Assembly (NCBI GenBank): GCA_019116945.1
Contig: DXAR01000148.1
Location: 1-55,996 of the forward strand
DNA length: 55,996 bases
Source of the DNA: Candidatus Janibacter merdipullorum
GTDB taxonomy: Bacteria > Actinomycetota > Actinomycetes > Actinomycetales > Dermatophilaceae
Direction of reading: 5' to 3'
Shown one piece after another: positions 40,946 to 53,283 of the stretch (its first letter is position 1; every line of letters starts with the position of its first letter). The notes beneath the pieces are model-generated. The model ran no database searches. It had not been told where the DNA came from and saw only the letters and a list, made by a program, of their open reading frames with translations. The position numbers and the translations under genes are program-made.

Positions 40946-42651
40946 CGGCGGCCCGACAGTTCTTGCGTCCCATGGTGACCTTCGCGCCCGGACCGAAGCG
41001 CCGCTGGGTCGCCCTCCGCGCGGCCGTCGCCGCCGCGCTGCCCCTCGTCGGCATCAGCCTCCTGGGGAACCCCGAGCACGCCTTCATGGCCGGCCTGGGG
41101 GTCTTCGCCGTCCTCTACGGCGCGAGCGGGCCGGTGCGGCGGCGCTTCCGGACGATCCCGCTCGCCGGCGCCGGCCTGCTGCTGGCCATCTGCCTCGGCA
41201 TCCTCTCGTCGGGGTACCCGACGCTCGCGATCGTCGTCATGGCATTCGTCGCCACCGTCGCTGCCCTCCTCACCTACTCGCTGGGCATCGGACCGCCGGC
41301 CGCTTTCTTCTTCGCCCTCGACGTCGGCATCGCCAACCTCGCCGCCACGGGCGGGGCTCCTCCCACGATGCTCCTCGGGTACGCGGCCGTCGGTGTCCTC
41401 TCGGCGATCGTCGTCGGCACCTCGGACGCGTGGCTCGGGGTCACGGGCATCGAGGAGGACGCGGTGAGCAGCGCCGAGGACCTCGTCGGGGCCTATGTCG
41501 CCGAGGAGGACCCCGACCGGATCCCCCGTGCCCGACGCACGGCCGCCAGCGCGCTCAACCGGGCCTGGACCGCGGTGACCGACGGCGGCACCGAGGAGGC
41601 CTTCGAGGGGCGCCTGCAGCGCCTCAACAACCGCTACTCCAGCCGGGTCGCCCGAGCGGTGGGGAGCCCCGACTCCGATGTCACCGCGGAGATGGCGCTC
41701 GTCGAGACCGCCCGGGTGCGGCAGATCTCCCTCGGTCGCCCCCGGGCCACGTGGTCGCTGCGACAGGCCCTGAGATGGCCCAGCGAGGACCTCCTCGTCG
41801 CGGTGCGTGTCCTCCTGGCCACGCTCATCGCCGGCGGCATCGCGATCCTCCTCGACAACGCCCACGCCTACTGGGCCGCGGCCTTCGCCGTGCTCGTCGT
41901 GCAGACCGGGGGGACCCGGGTCTCCCAGCTCCAGCGCGCGCTGCACCGCACGGTCGGCACCGCGGCGGGACTGCTCGTCTTCGCCGTCATCCTGAAGCTG
42001 GACCCGGGGCACTGGTGGCTCGTCCTGCTCATCCCGTGCTTCCAGGGCGCCGTCGAGCTCCTCGTGACCCGCAACTACACGGTGGCGGTCACCTTCATCA
42101 CCCCGCTCGCGCTGATGATCGCCTCACGTCTCACCCAGATGGACACCGAGACGATCATCGCCGACCGGGCCCTCGACACCGTCATCGGTGTGGGGGTCGC
42201 CGTCCTCGTCCTCGTCGTCAGTGGCCGCCTGGGCCGACCCGAGCTCCTCCTGCGCGCCCATGCACGCCGGGTCGTGCTGGCGCTCGCCGACGTCCTCGAC
42301 GACCTCGCCGACCGGCGGACGCGCACCGAGGCGGAGATGGCGGCCCACCTCGACCACTGCCGCCAGCTCTACGTCGAGCTCATCGGCTCGGACGTCGTCG
42401 CCAACCGCGCCCACGCCGACGCGCCGGAGGCCGTGGCTCCCTACCGGGAGATGGAGCAGCTCCTCGCCGACATCGGCTACCTCGTCCTCGGCGCGACCTG
42501 GCATCCCCAGGTGCGGGGACAGCGCGAGCGGATGGCGGCCGCGCGGACCGAGCTCGCAGCCCTCGTCGGCCACCCGGTGGGCCGGAAACGCCCGGCCGCG
42601 GACATCACCCGCGACCTGCGCCGTGTCGAGGCAGCGCTCATGGATGGATGA
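40942..42651 (+). CDS. FUSC family (aromatic acid exporter-like) membrane protein
   Basis: Two blocks of transmembrane helices: residues about 25-165 (LRAAVAAALPLVGISLLG onward) and about 290-435 (LLVAVRVLLATLIAGGIAIL, HAYWAAAFAVLVVQTGGTRV, GTAAGLLVFAVIL). A cytoplasmic segment separates them and another follows. The second block matches the FUSC_2/ArAE domain. 569 residues. I start at GTG 40942, overlapping the GNAT stop; an ATG seven codons earlier is possible. The substrate is unknown; relatives export aromatic acids. Confidence 0.82.
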   Translation: MTAARQFLRPMVTFAPGPKRRWVALRAAVAAALPLVGISLLGNPEHAFMAGLGVFAVLYGASGPVRRRFRTIPLAGAGLLLAICLGILSSGYPTLAIVVMAFVATVAALLTYSLGIGPPAAFFFALDVGIANLAATGGAPPTMLLGYAAVGVLSAIVVGTSDAWLGVTGIEEDAVSSAEDLVGAYVAEEDPDRIPRARRTAASALNRAWTAVTDGGTEEAFEGRLQRLNNRYSSRVARAVGSPDSDVTAEMALVETARVRQISLGRPRATWSLRQALRWPSEDLLVAVRVLLATLIAGGIAILLDNAHAYWAAAFAVLVVQTGGTRVSQLQRALHRTVGTAAGLLVFAVILKLDPGHWWLVLLIPCFQGAVELLVTRNYTVAVTFITPLALMIASRLTQMDTETIIADRALDTVIGVGVAVLVLVVSGRLGRPELLLRAHARRVVLALADVLDDLADRRTRTEAEMAAHLDHCRQLYVELIGSDVVANRAHADAPEAVAPYREMEQLLADIGYLVLGATWHPQVRGQRERMAAARTELAALVGHPVGRKRPAADITRDLRRVEAALMDG

Positions 42652-42760
42652 CACGCCCATGACCGCGCGCCTAGCCGGAAGCGGCTCTCGCCCCTTAGCC
42701 TGCAGACAGTTCGGGTGGCGCTGACCGCGCCCACCCACCTGCTGATGGGAGGAGACGCAC

Positions 42761-44596
<1,836 letters not shown>

Positions 44597-44610
44597 TCCG
44601 TTGCCCTGCC

Positions 44611-44654
44611 GGTGAGCCTGCCGTCACCCTCCCCGGGATGACGGCAGGCTCACC
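44611..44654. terminator. Bidirectional terminator between the BCCT and HAD genes
   Basis: A perfect 16-bp inverted repeat (GGTGAGCCTGCCGTCA and its complement) with a 12-nt loop, 14 nt after the BCCT stop. The HAD gene's stop codon (44650-44652) lies inside the right arm, so the element ends both convergent transcripts. No T-tract. Confidence 0.85.
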
Positions 44655-45285
44655 GCGCGTTGAGGGCGAGCGGCAGGTCGGGGACGAGGGGCTCGAGGGT
44701 CGCGACGAGCCCCTCGGCCCCCGATGCCGGGTCGTGGCGCACCGCCCGGATCCCCACGGCCCGGGCCGCGGCGACATTCACCGCCAGGTCGTCGACGAAG
44801 CCCACCCGTTCGGGCGGGAGGTCGAGGTCGGCGAGGATGTGCTCGAAGAAGGCGCGGTCCGGCTTCATCGCCCCGACCTCGCTCGAGTAGTACGAGCCGT
44901 CGACGAGGTCGTCGTAATCGTGGGCCTCCCGCATGAACCGCACCCGGTGGTCCTGCTGGTTCGTCGCAAGGAGGCACGGCACGCCGCTGTCGCGGACGGC
45001 GGTGAGGACGGCCACCGCCTCGGGGTCGAGGTCGAACTGCTCCCAGATGTCGAGGAGGTCCTCGACCGTTACCGGGGTGTGTCCCGCGGCCGACTCCCGC
45101 TCGAGAAGGTCCTCGAGGACCTCCCGCAGCGGTCGCTCACCCCGCAGAGCCGGCAGCTCGGCCTCGAAGACGCGGTGGGCGAAGCCGGGGCCCACGGACC
45201 TGTCGAGCCGGGAACGCCAGTCGAAGCGACCGTGCTGCAGGACGCCGTCGCAGTCCCACAGCAGCACGTCGACGGCCGCGCCCAT
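44650..45285 (-). CDS. HAD family hydrolase
   Basis: Cytoplasmic phosphatase-like enzyme of the haloacid dehalogenase superfamily. The nucleophile and acid are Asp11 and Asp13 in LLWDCDGVLQHG, then LLATNQQDHR (motif II Thr), GAMKPDRAFF (motif III Lys), and VGFVDDLAVNVAAAR (motif IV Asp pair). A helical cap lies between motifs I and II, as in the YihX/HAD-IA-v3 group. 211 residues. Start ATG 45285, 4 nt after the aspS stop. Substrate unknown. Confidence 0.88.
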   Translation of the reverse strand: MGAAVDVLLWDCDGVLQHGRFDWRSRLDRSVGPGFAHRVFEAELPALRGERPLREVLEDLLERESAAGHTPVTVEDLLDIWEQFDLDPEAVAVLTAVRDSGVPCLLATNQQDHRVRFMREAHDYDDLVDGSYYSSEVGAMKPDRAFFEHILADLDLPPERVGFVDDLAVNVAAARAVGIRAVRHDPASGAEGLVATLEPLVPDLPLALNAR

Positions 45286-45289
45286 CGGA

Positions 45290-47095
45290 TCAGGCTCCTG
45301 CCTCGTCGCCGTCCTCGTCCCGACGTGGCCGCGCATCGATGCCAGCCTCCTTGCGCTGCTCCGGGGTGATCGGTGCGGGCGCATCGGTGAGCGGGTCGTA
45401 GCCGCCGCCGGACTTCGGGAAGGCGATGACATCGCGGATGGAGTCGGCGCCGAGGAGGAGCATGCAGATCCGGTCCCAGCCGAAGGCGATGCCACCGTGC
45501 GGGGGTGCGCCGTACTTGAAGGCCTCGAGGAGGAAACCGAACTTCTCCTGCGCGGACTCCTCGTCCAGGCCCATGACCGCGAAGACCCGCTCCTGGACCT
45601 CGCGCTGGTGGATACGGATGGACCCGCCGCCGATCTCGTTGCCGTTGCAGACGAGGTCGTAGGCGTAGGCCAGCGCGGAGCCGGGGTCGGTGTCGAAGGT
45701 GTCGAGGAACTCCGGCTTGGGGCTGGTGAAGGCGTGGTGCACCGCGGTCCAAGCCCCCTCGCCGACGGCGACGTCACCGGCGGCGACGGCCTCACCGGCC
45801 GGCTCGAAGAGCGGTGCGTCGACGACCCAGACGAAGGACCATGCGCTCTCGTCGATGAGGTCGCAGCGCGCGGCGATCTCCTGCCGGGCGGCGCCGAGGA
45901 GGGCGCGCGCGGGCCGGACGGCGTCGGCGGCGAAGAAGATGCAGTCCCCGGGGGCGGCACCGACGTGGGCGGCGAGGCCGGCCTTCTCGGCCTCGGAGAT
46001 GTTCTTGGCGACGGGGCCGCCGAGCTCGCCGTCCTCGCCGACGGTGACATAGGCGAGGCCCTTGGCGCCACGCTGCTTCGCCCACTCCTGCCAGGCGTCG
46101 AACTGGCGGCGGGGCTGGCTGGCACCGCCGGGCATGACGACGGCACCGACGTAGTCGTTCTTGAAGACGCGGAAGGGGGTGTCGGCGAAGAACTCGGTGC
46201 AGTCGACGAGCTCGACGCCGAAGCGCAGGTCCGGCTTGTCGCTGCCGTAGCGCTCCATGGCCTCGGCATAGGTCATCCGCGGGAAGGGGGTCGGCAGGTC
46301 GACGCCGATGGTCCCCCAGACGGCCCGGGCGATCGCCTCGCCGAGCTCGATGACGTCGTCCTGCTCGACGAAGGACATCTCGACGTCGAGCTGGGTGAAC
46401 TCGGGCTGCCGGTCGGCACGGAAGTCCTCGTCGCGGTAGCAGCGGGCGATCTGGTAGTAGCGCTCCATGCCGGCGACCATGAGCAGTTGCTTGAAGAGCT
46501 GCGGGCTCTGCGGCAGGGCGTACCACTCGCCGGGGGCCAGTCGCGCGGGCACGAGGAAGTCGCGGGCGCCCTCGGGCGTGGACCGGGTCAGCGTCGGGGT
46601 CTCGATCTCGACGAAGTCGCGCTCGGCGAGGACCGACCGGGCCGCCGCGTTGACCTTGCTCCGCAGACGAAGGCCCTCGCCGGCACTCGTGGCACCGGGG
46701 CGGCGCAGGTCGAGGTAGCGGTGCTTGAGGCGCGCCTCCTCGCCGACGGACACGCGCTCGTCGATCTGGAAGGGCAGGGGGTCGGCCTGGCTGAGCACCT
46801 CGATGCTCGAGGCGACGACGTCCACCTCGCCCGTCGGCAGGGCAGGGTTGACGTCCTTGGGGTCACGCGGGGCGACCTCGCCGACGACCTTGATGACGTA
46901 CTCGTTGCGCAGGTCGTGCGCGGCGCCGGTGAGGACCTCGTCGCGGGCGACCACTTGGGCGACCCCGGAGGCATCGCGCAGGTCGAGGAAGGCCACGCCA
47001 CCGTGATCACGCCGCCGTCCCACCCATCCGGTGAGGGTGACGGTCTGGCCGGAGTGCTCGGCACGCAGGGTGCCGGCGTCGTGGGTGCGGAGCAC
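45290..47095 (-). CDS. aspS: Aspartate-tRNA ligase (Asp/Asx type)
   Basis: Class II synthetase that charges tRNA-Asp. The N-terminal OB-fold anticodon domain opens [19 protein letters not shown]. Motif 2 is [19 protein letters not shown], the bacterial GAD insertion follows, and motif 3 is [16 protein letters not shown]. The start is GTG 47095, preceded by GAAGGAAG; the frame stays open further upstream as a shadow. 601 residues, full length. Many actinobacterial AspRS also charge tRNA-Asn, corrected by GatCAB, but this cannot be read with certainty here. Confidence 0.96.
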   Translation of the reverse strand: MLRTHDAGTLRAEHSGQTVTLTGWVGRRRDHGGVAFLDLRDASGVAQVVARDEVLTGAAHDLRNEYVIKVVGEVAPRDPKDVNPALPTGEVDVVASSIEVLSQADPLPFQIDERVSVGEEARLKHRYLDLRRPGATSAGEGLRLRSKVNAAARSVLAERDFVEIETPTLTRSTPEGARDFLVPARLAPGEWYALPQSPQLFKQLLMVAGMERYYQIARCYRDEDFRADRQPEFTQLDVEMSFVEQDDVIELGEAIARAVWGTIGVDLPTPFPRMTYAEAMERYGSDKPDLRFGVELVDCTEFFADTPFRVFKNDYVGAVVMPGGASQPRRQFDAWQEWAKQRGAKGLAYVTVGEDGELGGPVAKNISEAEKAGLAAHVGAAPGDCIFFAADAVRPARALLGAARQEIAARCDLIDESAWSFVWVVDAPLFEPAGEAVAAGDVAVGEGAWTAVHHAFTSPKPEFLDTFDTDPGSALAYAYDLVCNGNEIGGGSIRIHQREVQERVFAVMGLDEESAQEKFGFLLEAFKYGAPPHGGIAFGWDRICMLLLGADSIRDVIAFPKSGGGYDPLTDAPAPITPEQRKEAGIDARPRRDEDGDEAGA

Positions 47096-47148
47096 GGGGT
47101 GTTCTTCCTTCTCGTCGGAGGGCGTCGGACGTTTCGCCCGGCCGGCCC

Positions 47149-47154
47149 ATCCTA
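47149..47154 (-). promoter_or_regulatory. Candidate -10 box (TAGGAT) for aspS
   Basis: TAGGAT on the minus strand gives an expected start about 45 nt before the aspS GTG, leaving a short leader with a ribosome binding site. The same hexamer occurs upstream of efp. No clear -35. Confidence 0.4.
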
Positions 47155-47198
47155 CGAAGCCGCGGAGGTCTCCCGCGAACGGGATCCGGCAGCTCGCG

Positions 47199-47843
47199 TC
47201 ATGACGACCGATTAGCCGGGTGCCCCGGCCACGGACTGCCCGCGGGCCGAAGGGCGGTCCAGTCCCCTTCGCGCATCCGCTGGGCCGCCAGGGCCGCGAC
47301 GAGGAGCGTGGAGTTGTGCAGGTGGCCGGCGAGCACCGCCTCGACCACCTCGTCGAGCGCCGCGGTGCGCCGGACGATGTGGGCCTCCTCCCCTTCGCGC
47401 TCGTGCCGCTCGTCCTCGGGCACCGGGGTGAGGCCACGGGCCAGGTAGATGCGTAGGGCCTCGTTCATCCCGCCCGGGGAGCTGAAGTAGTCGACGAGCA
47501 GCGCCCAGTGCTCCGCGACGAGGTCGGCCTCCTCGGCGAGCTCGCGCTGAGCGGCGACGAGCGGGTCCTCGCCCGCGATGTCGAGCAGCCCGGCCGGGAT
47601 CTCCCACTCGCGGGAGGAGATCGGGTGCCGGTACTGCCGGATGAGGACGACCCGGTCCTGCTCGTCGAGCGCGAGGACCGCCACGGCGCCGGGGTGGTCG
47701 ATGATCTCGCGGACGAGACGCTCCCCCTCGAGGTCGAAGGTCTCCCGCCGCACGTCCCAGATGGCGCCGTCGAAGACGACCTCGCTGTCGGTGACAGGCG
47801 AGGGAACGATCTCGTCGCGCAGCGCGCCGTCGTCGGCCGGCAC
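47199..47843 (-). CDS. NUDIX hydrolase, ADP-ribose pyrophosphatase type
   Basis: Probably hydrolyses ADP-ribose or related dinucleotides. It has [38 protein letters not shown] and the Nudix helix RELAEEADL; in the consensus REUXEEXGU the Gly is Asp here. [20 protein letters not shown] is the ADPRase-type downstream region. 214 residues, start GTG 47843, one base after the pyrG stop. In Mycobacterium tuberculosis the equivalent gene also directly follows pyrG. Confidence 0.87.
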   Translation of the reverse strand: MPADDGALRDEIVPSPVTDSEVVFDGAIWDVRRETFDLEGERLVREIIDHPGAVAVLALDEQDRVVLIRQYRHPISSREWEIPAGLLDIAGEDPLVAAQRELAEEADLVAEHWALLVDYFSSPGGMNEALRIYLARGLTPVPEDERHEREGEEAHIVRRTAALDEVVEAVLAGHLHNSTLLVAALAAQRMREGDWTALRPAGSPWPGHPANRSS

Positions 47844-47844
47844 C

Positions 47845-49554
<1,710 letters not shown>

Positions 49555-49562
49555 GGGCTTTC

Positions 49563-49591
49563 ACTTTACGTCACGAATCGTCCATGACGTA
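49563..49591 (-). promoter_or_regulatory. pyrG promoter with operator-like inverted repeat
   Basis: The repeat TACGTCA-N11-TGACGTA (49567-49591) has perfect 7-bp arms. On the minus strand, -10 box TAAAGT (49563-49568) overlaps its downstream end, and pyrG starts 8 nt later. A dimeric regulator bound here would block RNA polymerase. The regulator is not in the window as far as I can tell. Confidence 0.55.
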
Positions 49592-49618
49592 CCGCAGGGT
49601 GCGGGCGGAGTGTCCGGG

Positions 49619-51367
49619 TCAGGCGTCGGCTGCCGACGTGGCGCGGCAGTGCTCCAGAAGCTCCCGGGCATGGGTCAGACCGACCTCGGTGTCCCCGCCG
49701 CCCATCATTCGGGAGAGCTCGGCCAGCCGGGCCTCGTCCTCGACCACGCGGACGTCGCTGGAGGTGACCTGCTCGTCGTGGCTCTTGTGGACGACGAGGT
49801 GCCGGTCCGCGTGGGCGGCCACCTGGGCGAGGTGGGTCACGACGACGACCTGACTCGTGCGAGCGAGGGCGGCCAGCCGCGCTCCCACGTCGAGACCCGC
49901 CTTCCCGCCGACTCCGGCGTCGACCTCGTCGAAGACGAAGGTGGGCACCTGGGTCCGTCCCGACCCGGCCGTGGCGACCTCGATCGCGAGCATGAGGCGG
50001 GAGAGCTCACCGCCGGAGGCGGCCTTGGTGACTGACCGCGGCGCACTCCCCCGGTTGGCGGCGACGCGGATCTCGACGACGTCGGCCCCGTCCGCAGAGA
50101 CCGCGCGGCCGCCCCCGGAACCGGGCAGGGGGACCCCGGCGTCCTCCGGTCTGGGCTCGACGACGATCTCCACCCGAGCCCGGTCCATGCCCAGGAGGGC
50201 CAGCTCGCCTTCGACGGTCTCCGCGAGTCGACCGGCCGCCGCGGTGCGGGCTGCAGTGAGGTCGTCGACCGCGCCGGCGAGGGCCCCGGCCAGTGTGTCG
50301 ACACGGGCGGTGAGCTCCTCGATGCGTTCGTCGGCACCCTCGAGGGTCTGCAGGCGTTCGCGGGCACCGTGGCGGTGGGCGAGTACGGCGGCGATGTCCT
50401 CGCCGTAGCGCCGGGTGAGGTCGGTGAGGGCCGCCCGGCGCTGCTCGACGACGCCCAGGCGGGCGGGGTCGGCCTCGATGTCCGCGGCATAGGCGGACAG
50501 CTCGCCGGCGAGGTCGGCGACGAGCACACCGACCTCGCCGAGCCGCTGGTGGAGCTCGGCCAGTCGGGGGTCGTGGTCGGTGAGTCGAGAGAGCTCCTCG
50601 CCCGCGCGGGCGATCCGCCCCACGGCGTCGTCCCCGCTGAAGCTCTCCGGGTCCGAGAGGAGCCCGTGGGCCACCTCGGCACCGGTGCGCAGGTCCTCCG
50701 CGTGCCCGAGCAGCTCGGACTCTCGCGCGAGGTCCTCGTCCTCCCCCGGCTGGGGCTCGACGGCGTCGATCTGCTCGAGCTGGTGGGTGAGCAGCTCCAG
50801 CTCCTGCAGGCGGGAGCGCTCCCCCTCGACGAGGTCCGCGAGCTCCCTTCGCGCCTCCTGCCACTGCCCGAAGAGGTCGGCGACCTCGCCCGCGGGCCCG
50901 GCGACGTCGTCGCCGCCGAAGGCATCGAGGAGGGCGCGGTGCTGCGCCGGGCGGCGCAACCGCCACTGGTCGGCCTGGCCGTGGACGGCGACGAGGTCCT
51001 CGGCCAGGTCCCCGAGGGTGGCGATGGGCGCGCGCCGACCGCCGACGTGCGCCCGGGAGCGGCCCGCCGCGGAGACGGTCCGGCTGAGGATGAGCTCCGG
51101 CTCGTCACTCACCCCTCCGGCCTCTGCGGCACGCTGACGGGCCGGGTGGTCCTCGGCGAGCTCCAGCTCGGCCTCGACGACGGCCTCGTCACGGCCGGCC
51201 CGGACGAGGCCGGGGTCCGCCCTGCCACCGAGGACGAGACCGAGCCCGGTGACGACCATCGTTTTGCCCGCACCGGTCTCACCGGTGACGACGGTGAGGC
51301 CCGGAGCCAGCGGCAGGGTCGCGTCCTCGATGACCCCGAGATCGCGGATGTGCAGCTCGCGCAGCAT
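49619..51367 (-). CDS. recN: DNA repair protein RecN
   Basis: SMC-like ATPase that gathers DNA ends during double-strand break repair. Walker A GETGAGKT is at residues 29-36 of the N-terminal globular part; a long coiled coil of Ala/Glu/Arg-rich sequence fills the middle; the signature ASGGELSRLMLAIEV and Walker B VPTFVFDEVDAGVGGKAG are near the C-terminus. 582 residues, full length. It follows nadK with a 3-nt gap. Confidence 0.95.
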   Translation of the reverse strand: MLRELHIRDLGVIEDATLPLAPGLTVVTGETGAGKTMVVTGLGLVLGGRADPGLVRAGRDEAVVEAELELAEDHPARQRAAEAGGVSDEPELILSRTVSAAGRSRAHVGGRRAPIATLGDLAEDLVAVHGQADQWRLRRPAQHRALLDAFGGDDVAGPAGEVADLFGQWQEARRELADLVEGERSRLQELELLTHQLEQIDAVEPQPGEDEDLARESELLGHAEDLRTGAEVAHGLLSDPESFSGDDAVGRIARAGEELSRLTDHDPRLAELHQRLGEVGVLVADLAGELSAYAADIEADPARLGVVEQRRAALTDLTRRYGEDIAAVLAHRHGARERLQTLEGADERIEELTARVDTLAGALAGAVDDLTAARTAAAGRLAETVEGELALLGMDRARVEIVVEPRPEDAGVPLPGSGGGRAVSADGADVVEIRVAANRGSAPRSVTKAASGGELSRLMLAIEVATAGSGRTQVPTFVFDEVDAGVGGKAGLDVGARLAALARTSQVVVVTHLAQVAAHADRHLVVHKSHDEQVTSSDVRVVEDEARLAELSRMMGGGDTEVGLTHARELLEHCRATSAADA

Positions 51368-51370
51368 GCG

Positions 51371-52288
51371 TCAGGCCCCCGCCTCTCCCTGACGACGTCC
51401 TCGCCACCCGTGGACGGAGAGGTCGAACTTCGCGACGAGACGATCGGTGAAGGGAGCGGTGCTCACCCGGGCCAGGCGAACCGGTTCCGCCGACCGGCGG
51501 ACCTCGATGCGGGCCCCGGGTGGGAGGTCGACAGCCCGGCGGCCGTCGCACCAGAGGACCCCGTGCCCCTCCGTACCGGGGACGAGGTCGACGGCGAGGT
51601 TGGAGGTCGGGGCGACGACGAGCGGGCGGGCGAAGAGGGCGTGCGCGCTGATCGGCACGACGAGCATCGCCTCGACACCGGGCCAGACGACCGGCCCGCC
51701 CGCGGAGAAGGCGTAGGCGGTCGACCCGGTGGGGGTGGCCATGACGACGCCGTCGCAGCCCCACGTGGAGAGCGGGCGTCCGTCGATCTCGGCGGTGAGC
51801 ACGAGCATCCGCTCGCGCGAGGCCTTCTCGACCGTGACCTCGTTGAGGGCCCAGCTCCGGGCGATCTCGCGGCCGTCGAGCGTGGCGACGACGTCGAGGG
51901 CCATCCGCTCCTCGACGGTGTAGGACCGGCGGACGATGTGCTCGACCGTCGCGTCGACGTCCTCTCTCTCCACCTCGGCGAGGAAGCCCACGTGACCCAG
52001 GTTGACGCCCAGGACGGGGACCCCGGAACCGCGGGCCACCTCCGCGCCGCGGAGGATCGTCCCGTCCCCGCCGAGGACGACGACAAGCTCGGCCCCCTCG
52101 GAGGGATCGTCGCCGTCGTGGACGACGGCGACCGGATGCTGCCCGAGGACGGAGTCGGCGATCTCCCCGGCGGGCACGCTCACGTGGATGCCGGCCTCGG
52201 CGAGGCGCTCGGCCACGCCGACGGCGACCTCAAGGGCCTCCGGGCGTCCCGGGTGGGTCATGAGGAGGACGCGTCGTTCGTCGCTCAC
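51371..52288 (-). CDS. nadK: NAD kinase
   Basis: Phosphorylates NAD+ to NADP+. Motifs are the GGDGT loop in VLGGDGTILRGAEVA, LGVNLGHVGFLAEVE, ALNEVTVEKASRERML (NEV motif), and CDGVVMATPTGSTAYAFSAGG. 305 residues, normal. Start overlaps the tlyA stop by 4 nt. The order tlyA-nadK-recN is conserved in actinobacteria. Confidence 0.97.
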   Translation of the reverse strand: MSDERRVLLMTHPGRPEALEVAVGVAERLAEAGIHVSVPAGEIADSVLGQHPVAVVHDGDDPSEGAELVVVLGGDGTILRGAEVARGSGVPVLGVNLGHVGFLAEVEREDVDATVEHIVRRSYTVEERMALDVVATLDGREIARSWALNEVTVEKASRERMLVLTAEIDGRPLSTWGCDGVVMATPTGSTAYAFSAGGPVVWPGVEAMLVVPISAHALFARPLVVAPTSNLAVDLVPGTEGHGVLWCDGRRAVDLPPGARIEVRRSAEPVRLARVSTAPFTDRLVAKFDLSVHGWRGRRQGEAGA

Positions 52289-53094
52289 AGGCCCTCCTCC
52301 CGCACCATGTCACTGATCGTCACCTGCTGAGCCTCCCACGTCAGTCCGCGGTCCGTGCGACGGGTCAGGTGCACGAGGTACTCGTGATTCCCCTCACCAC
52401 CGAGCACCGGGCTGGGCGCGAGCCCCCTGACCGAGAGGCCGACCTCGTGTGCCCGGAGCAGCACGGTCTCGAGGGCCTCGCGCCGCGCATCCGACGAGGT
52501 CACGATGCCCCGACGGCCGAGCCGTCCGCGTCCCACCTCGAACTGTGGTTTGACGAGCAGCACCGCCTCGCCGTCGTCGGTGAGCAGGCCGGCGACCTCG
52601 GCCAGCACGAGGCGAAGGGAGATGAAGCTCAGGTCCCCCACGGCCAGGTCCACCGGTCCGCCGAGGTCCTCGGGCGTCAGGCCACGGATCGTCGTGCCGC
52701 TCCGGTCCTCGACCCGTGGATCCGCGGCGAGCTCTGGCGCAAGCTGGTCGTGACCGACGTCGAGGGCGATGACGTGGGCAGCGCCCCGCTCGAGGAGGAC
52801 CTGCGTGAAACCGCCTGTGCACGCACCGATGTCCAGGCACCGGAGGCCGTCTGCCGAGAGGTCGAAGGCGGCGAAGCCCCCGACGAGCTTGCCCGCCGCG
52901 CGGCCGACCCAGTGGTCCTCGTCGCCCGCCACGGTGAGGTCCTCGTCCGGAGTGACCCGGAGGGAGGCCTTGCGGGCCGGGCGACCGTCGATCGACACCG
53001 CGCCGGACGCGATGAGGTCCGCTGCCCGAGTACGACTGCGGGCCAGACCCCGCTCCACGAGGGCGACATCCAGGCGAAGGCTCTGCTCGGTCAC
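52285..53094 (-). CDS. tlyA: TlyA family rRNA 2'-O-methyltransferase
   Basis: Methylates ribose in 16S and/or 23S rRNA; in mycobacteria TlyA confers capreomycin sensitivity. The N-terminal S4 RNA-binding domain reads RLDVALVERGLARSRTRAAD. The FtsJ-like methyltransferase domain has the SAM site CLDIGACTGGFTQVLLERGA and VDLAVGDLSFISLRLVL. 269 residues. It starts (GTG 53094) directly at the end of the small upstream gene. Confidence 0.94.
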   Translation of the reverse strand: MTEQSLRLDVALVERGLARSRTRAADLIASGAVSIDGRPARKASLRVTPDEDLTVAGDEDHWVGRAAGKLVGGFAAFDLSADGLRCLDIGACTGGFTQVLLERGAAHVIALDVGHDQLAPELAADPRVEDRSGTTIRGLTPEDLGGPVDLAVGDLSFISLRLVLAEVAGLLTDDGEAVLLVKPQFEVGRGRLGRRGIVTSSDARREALETVLLRAHEVGLSVRGLAPSPVLGGEGNHEYLVHLTRRTDRGLTWEAQQVTISDMVREEGL

Positions 53095-53283
53095 CTAGGT
53101 CCCGAGGTCGGACAGCCGGGAGGTCAGGGTCGCGTGGACGGCCTCCCCCGCGGCCAGGGTGGCGTCGAGGTCTGCGGGGTCGACGGCGGCGAGATCCCGC
53201 AACGCGGCGTCGACGACGAGATCACCCGTCTCCGGGGCGGCGCCGGACGGTGTCGACACCTCCCCGGTCGTCTCCTCACTCAT
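53095..53283 (-). CDS. Small conserved acidic protein upstream of tlyA
   Basis: 62 residues, MSEETTGEVSTPSGAAPETG onward, with a predicted amphipathic helical C-terminal half (AALRDLAAVDPADLDATLAA). Position and size match the small protein that precedes tlyA in many actinobacteria (the Rv1693 place in M. tuberculosis). Overlaps the Lys/Ala-rich gene by 8 nt. Function unknown. Confidence 0.7.
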   Translation of the reverse strand: MSEETTGEVSTPSGAAPETGDLVVDAALRDLAAVDPADLDATLAAGEAVHATLTSRLSDLGT

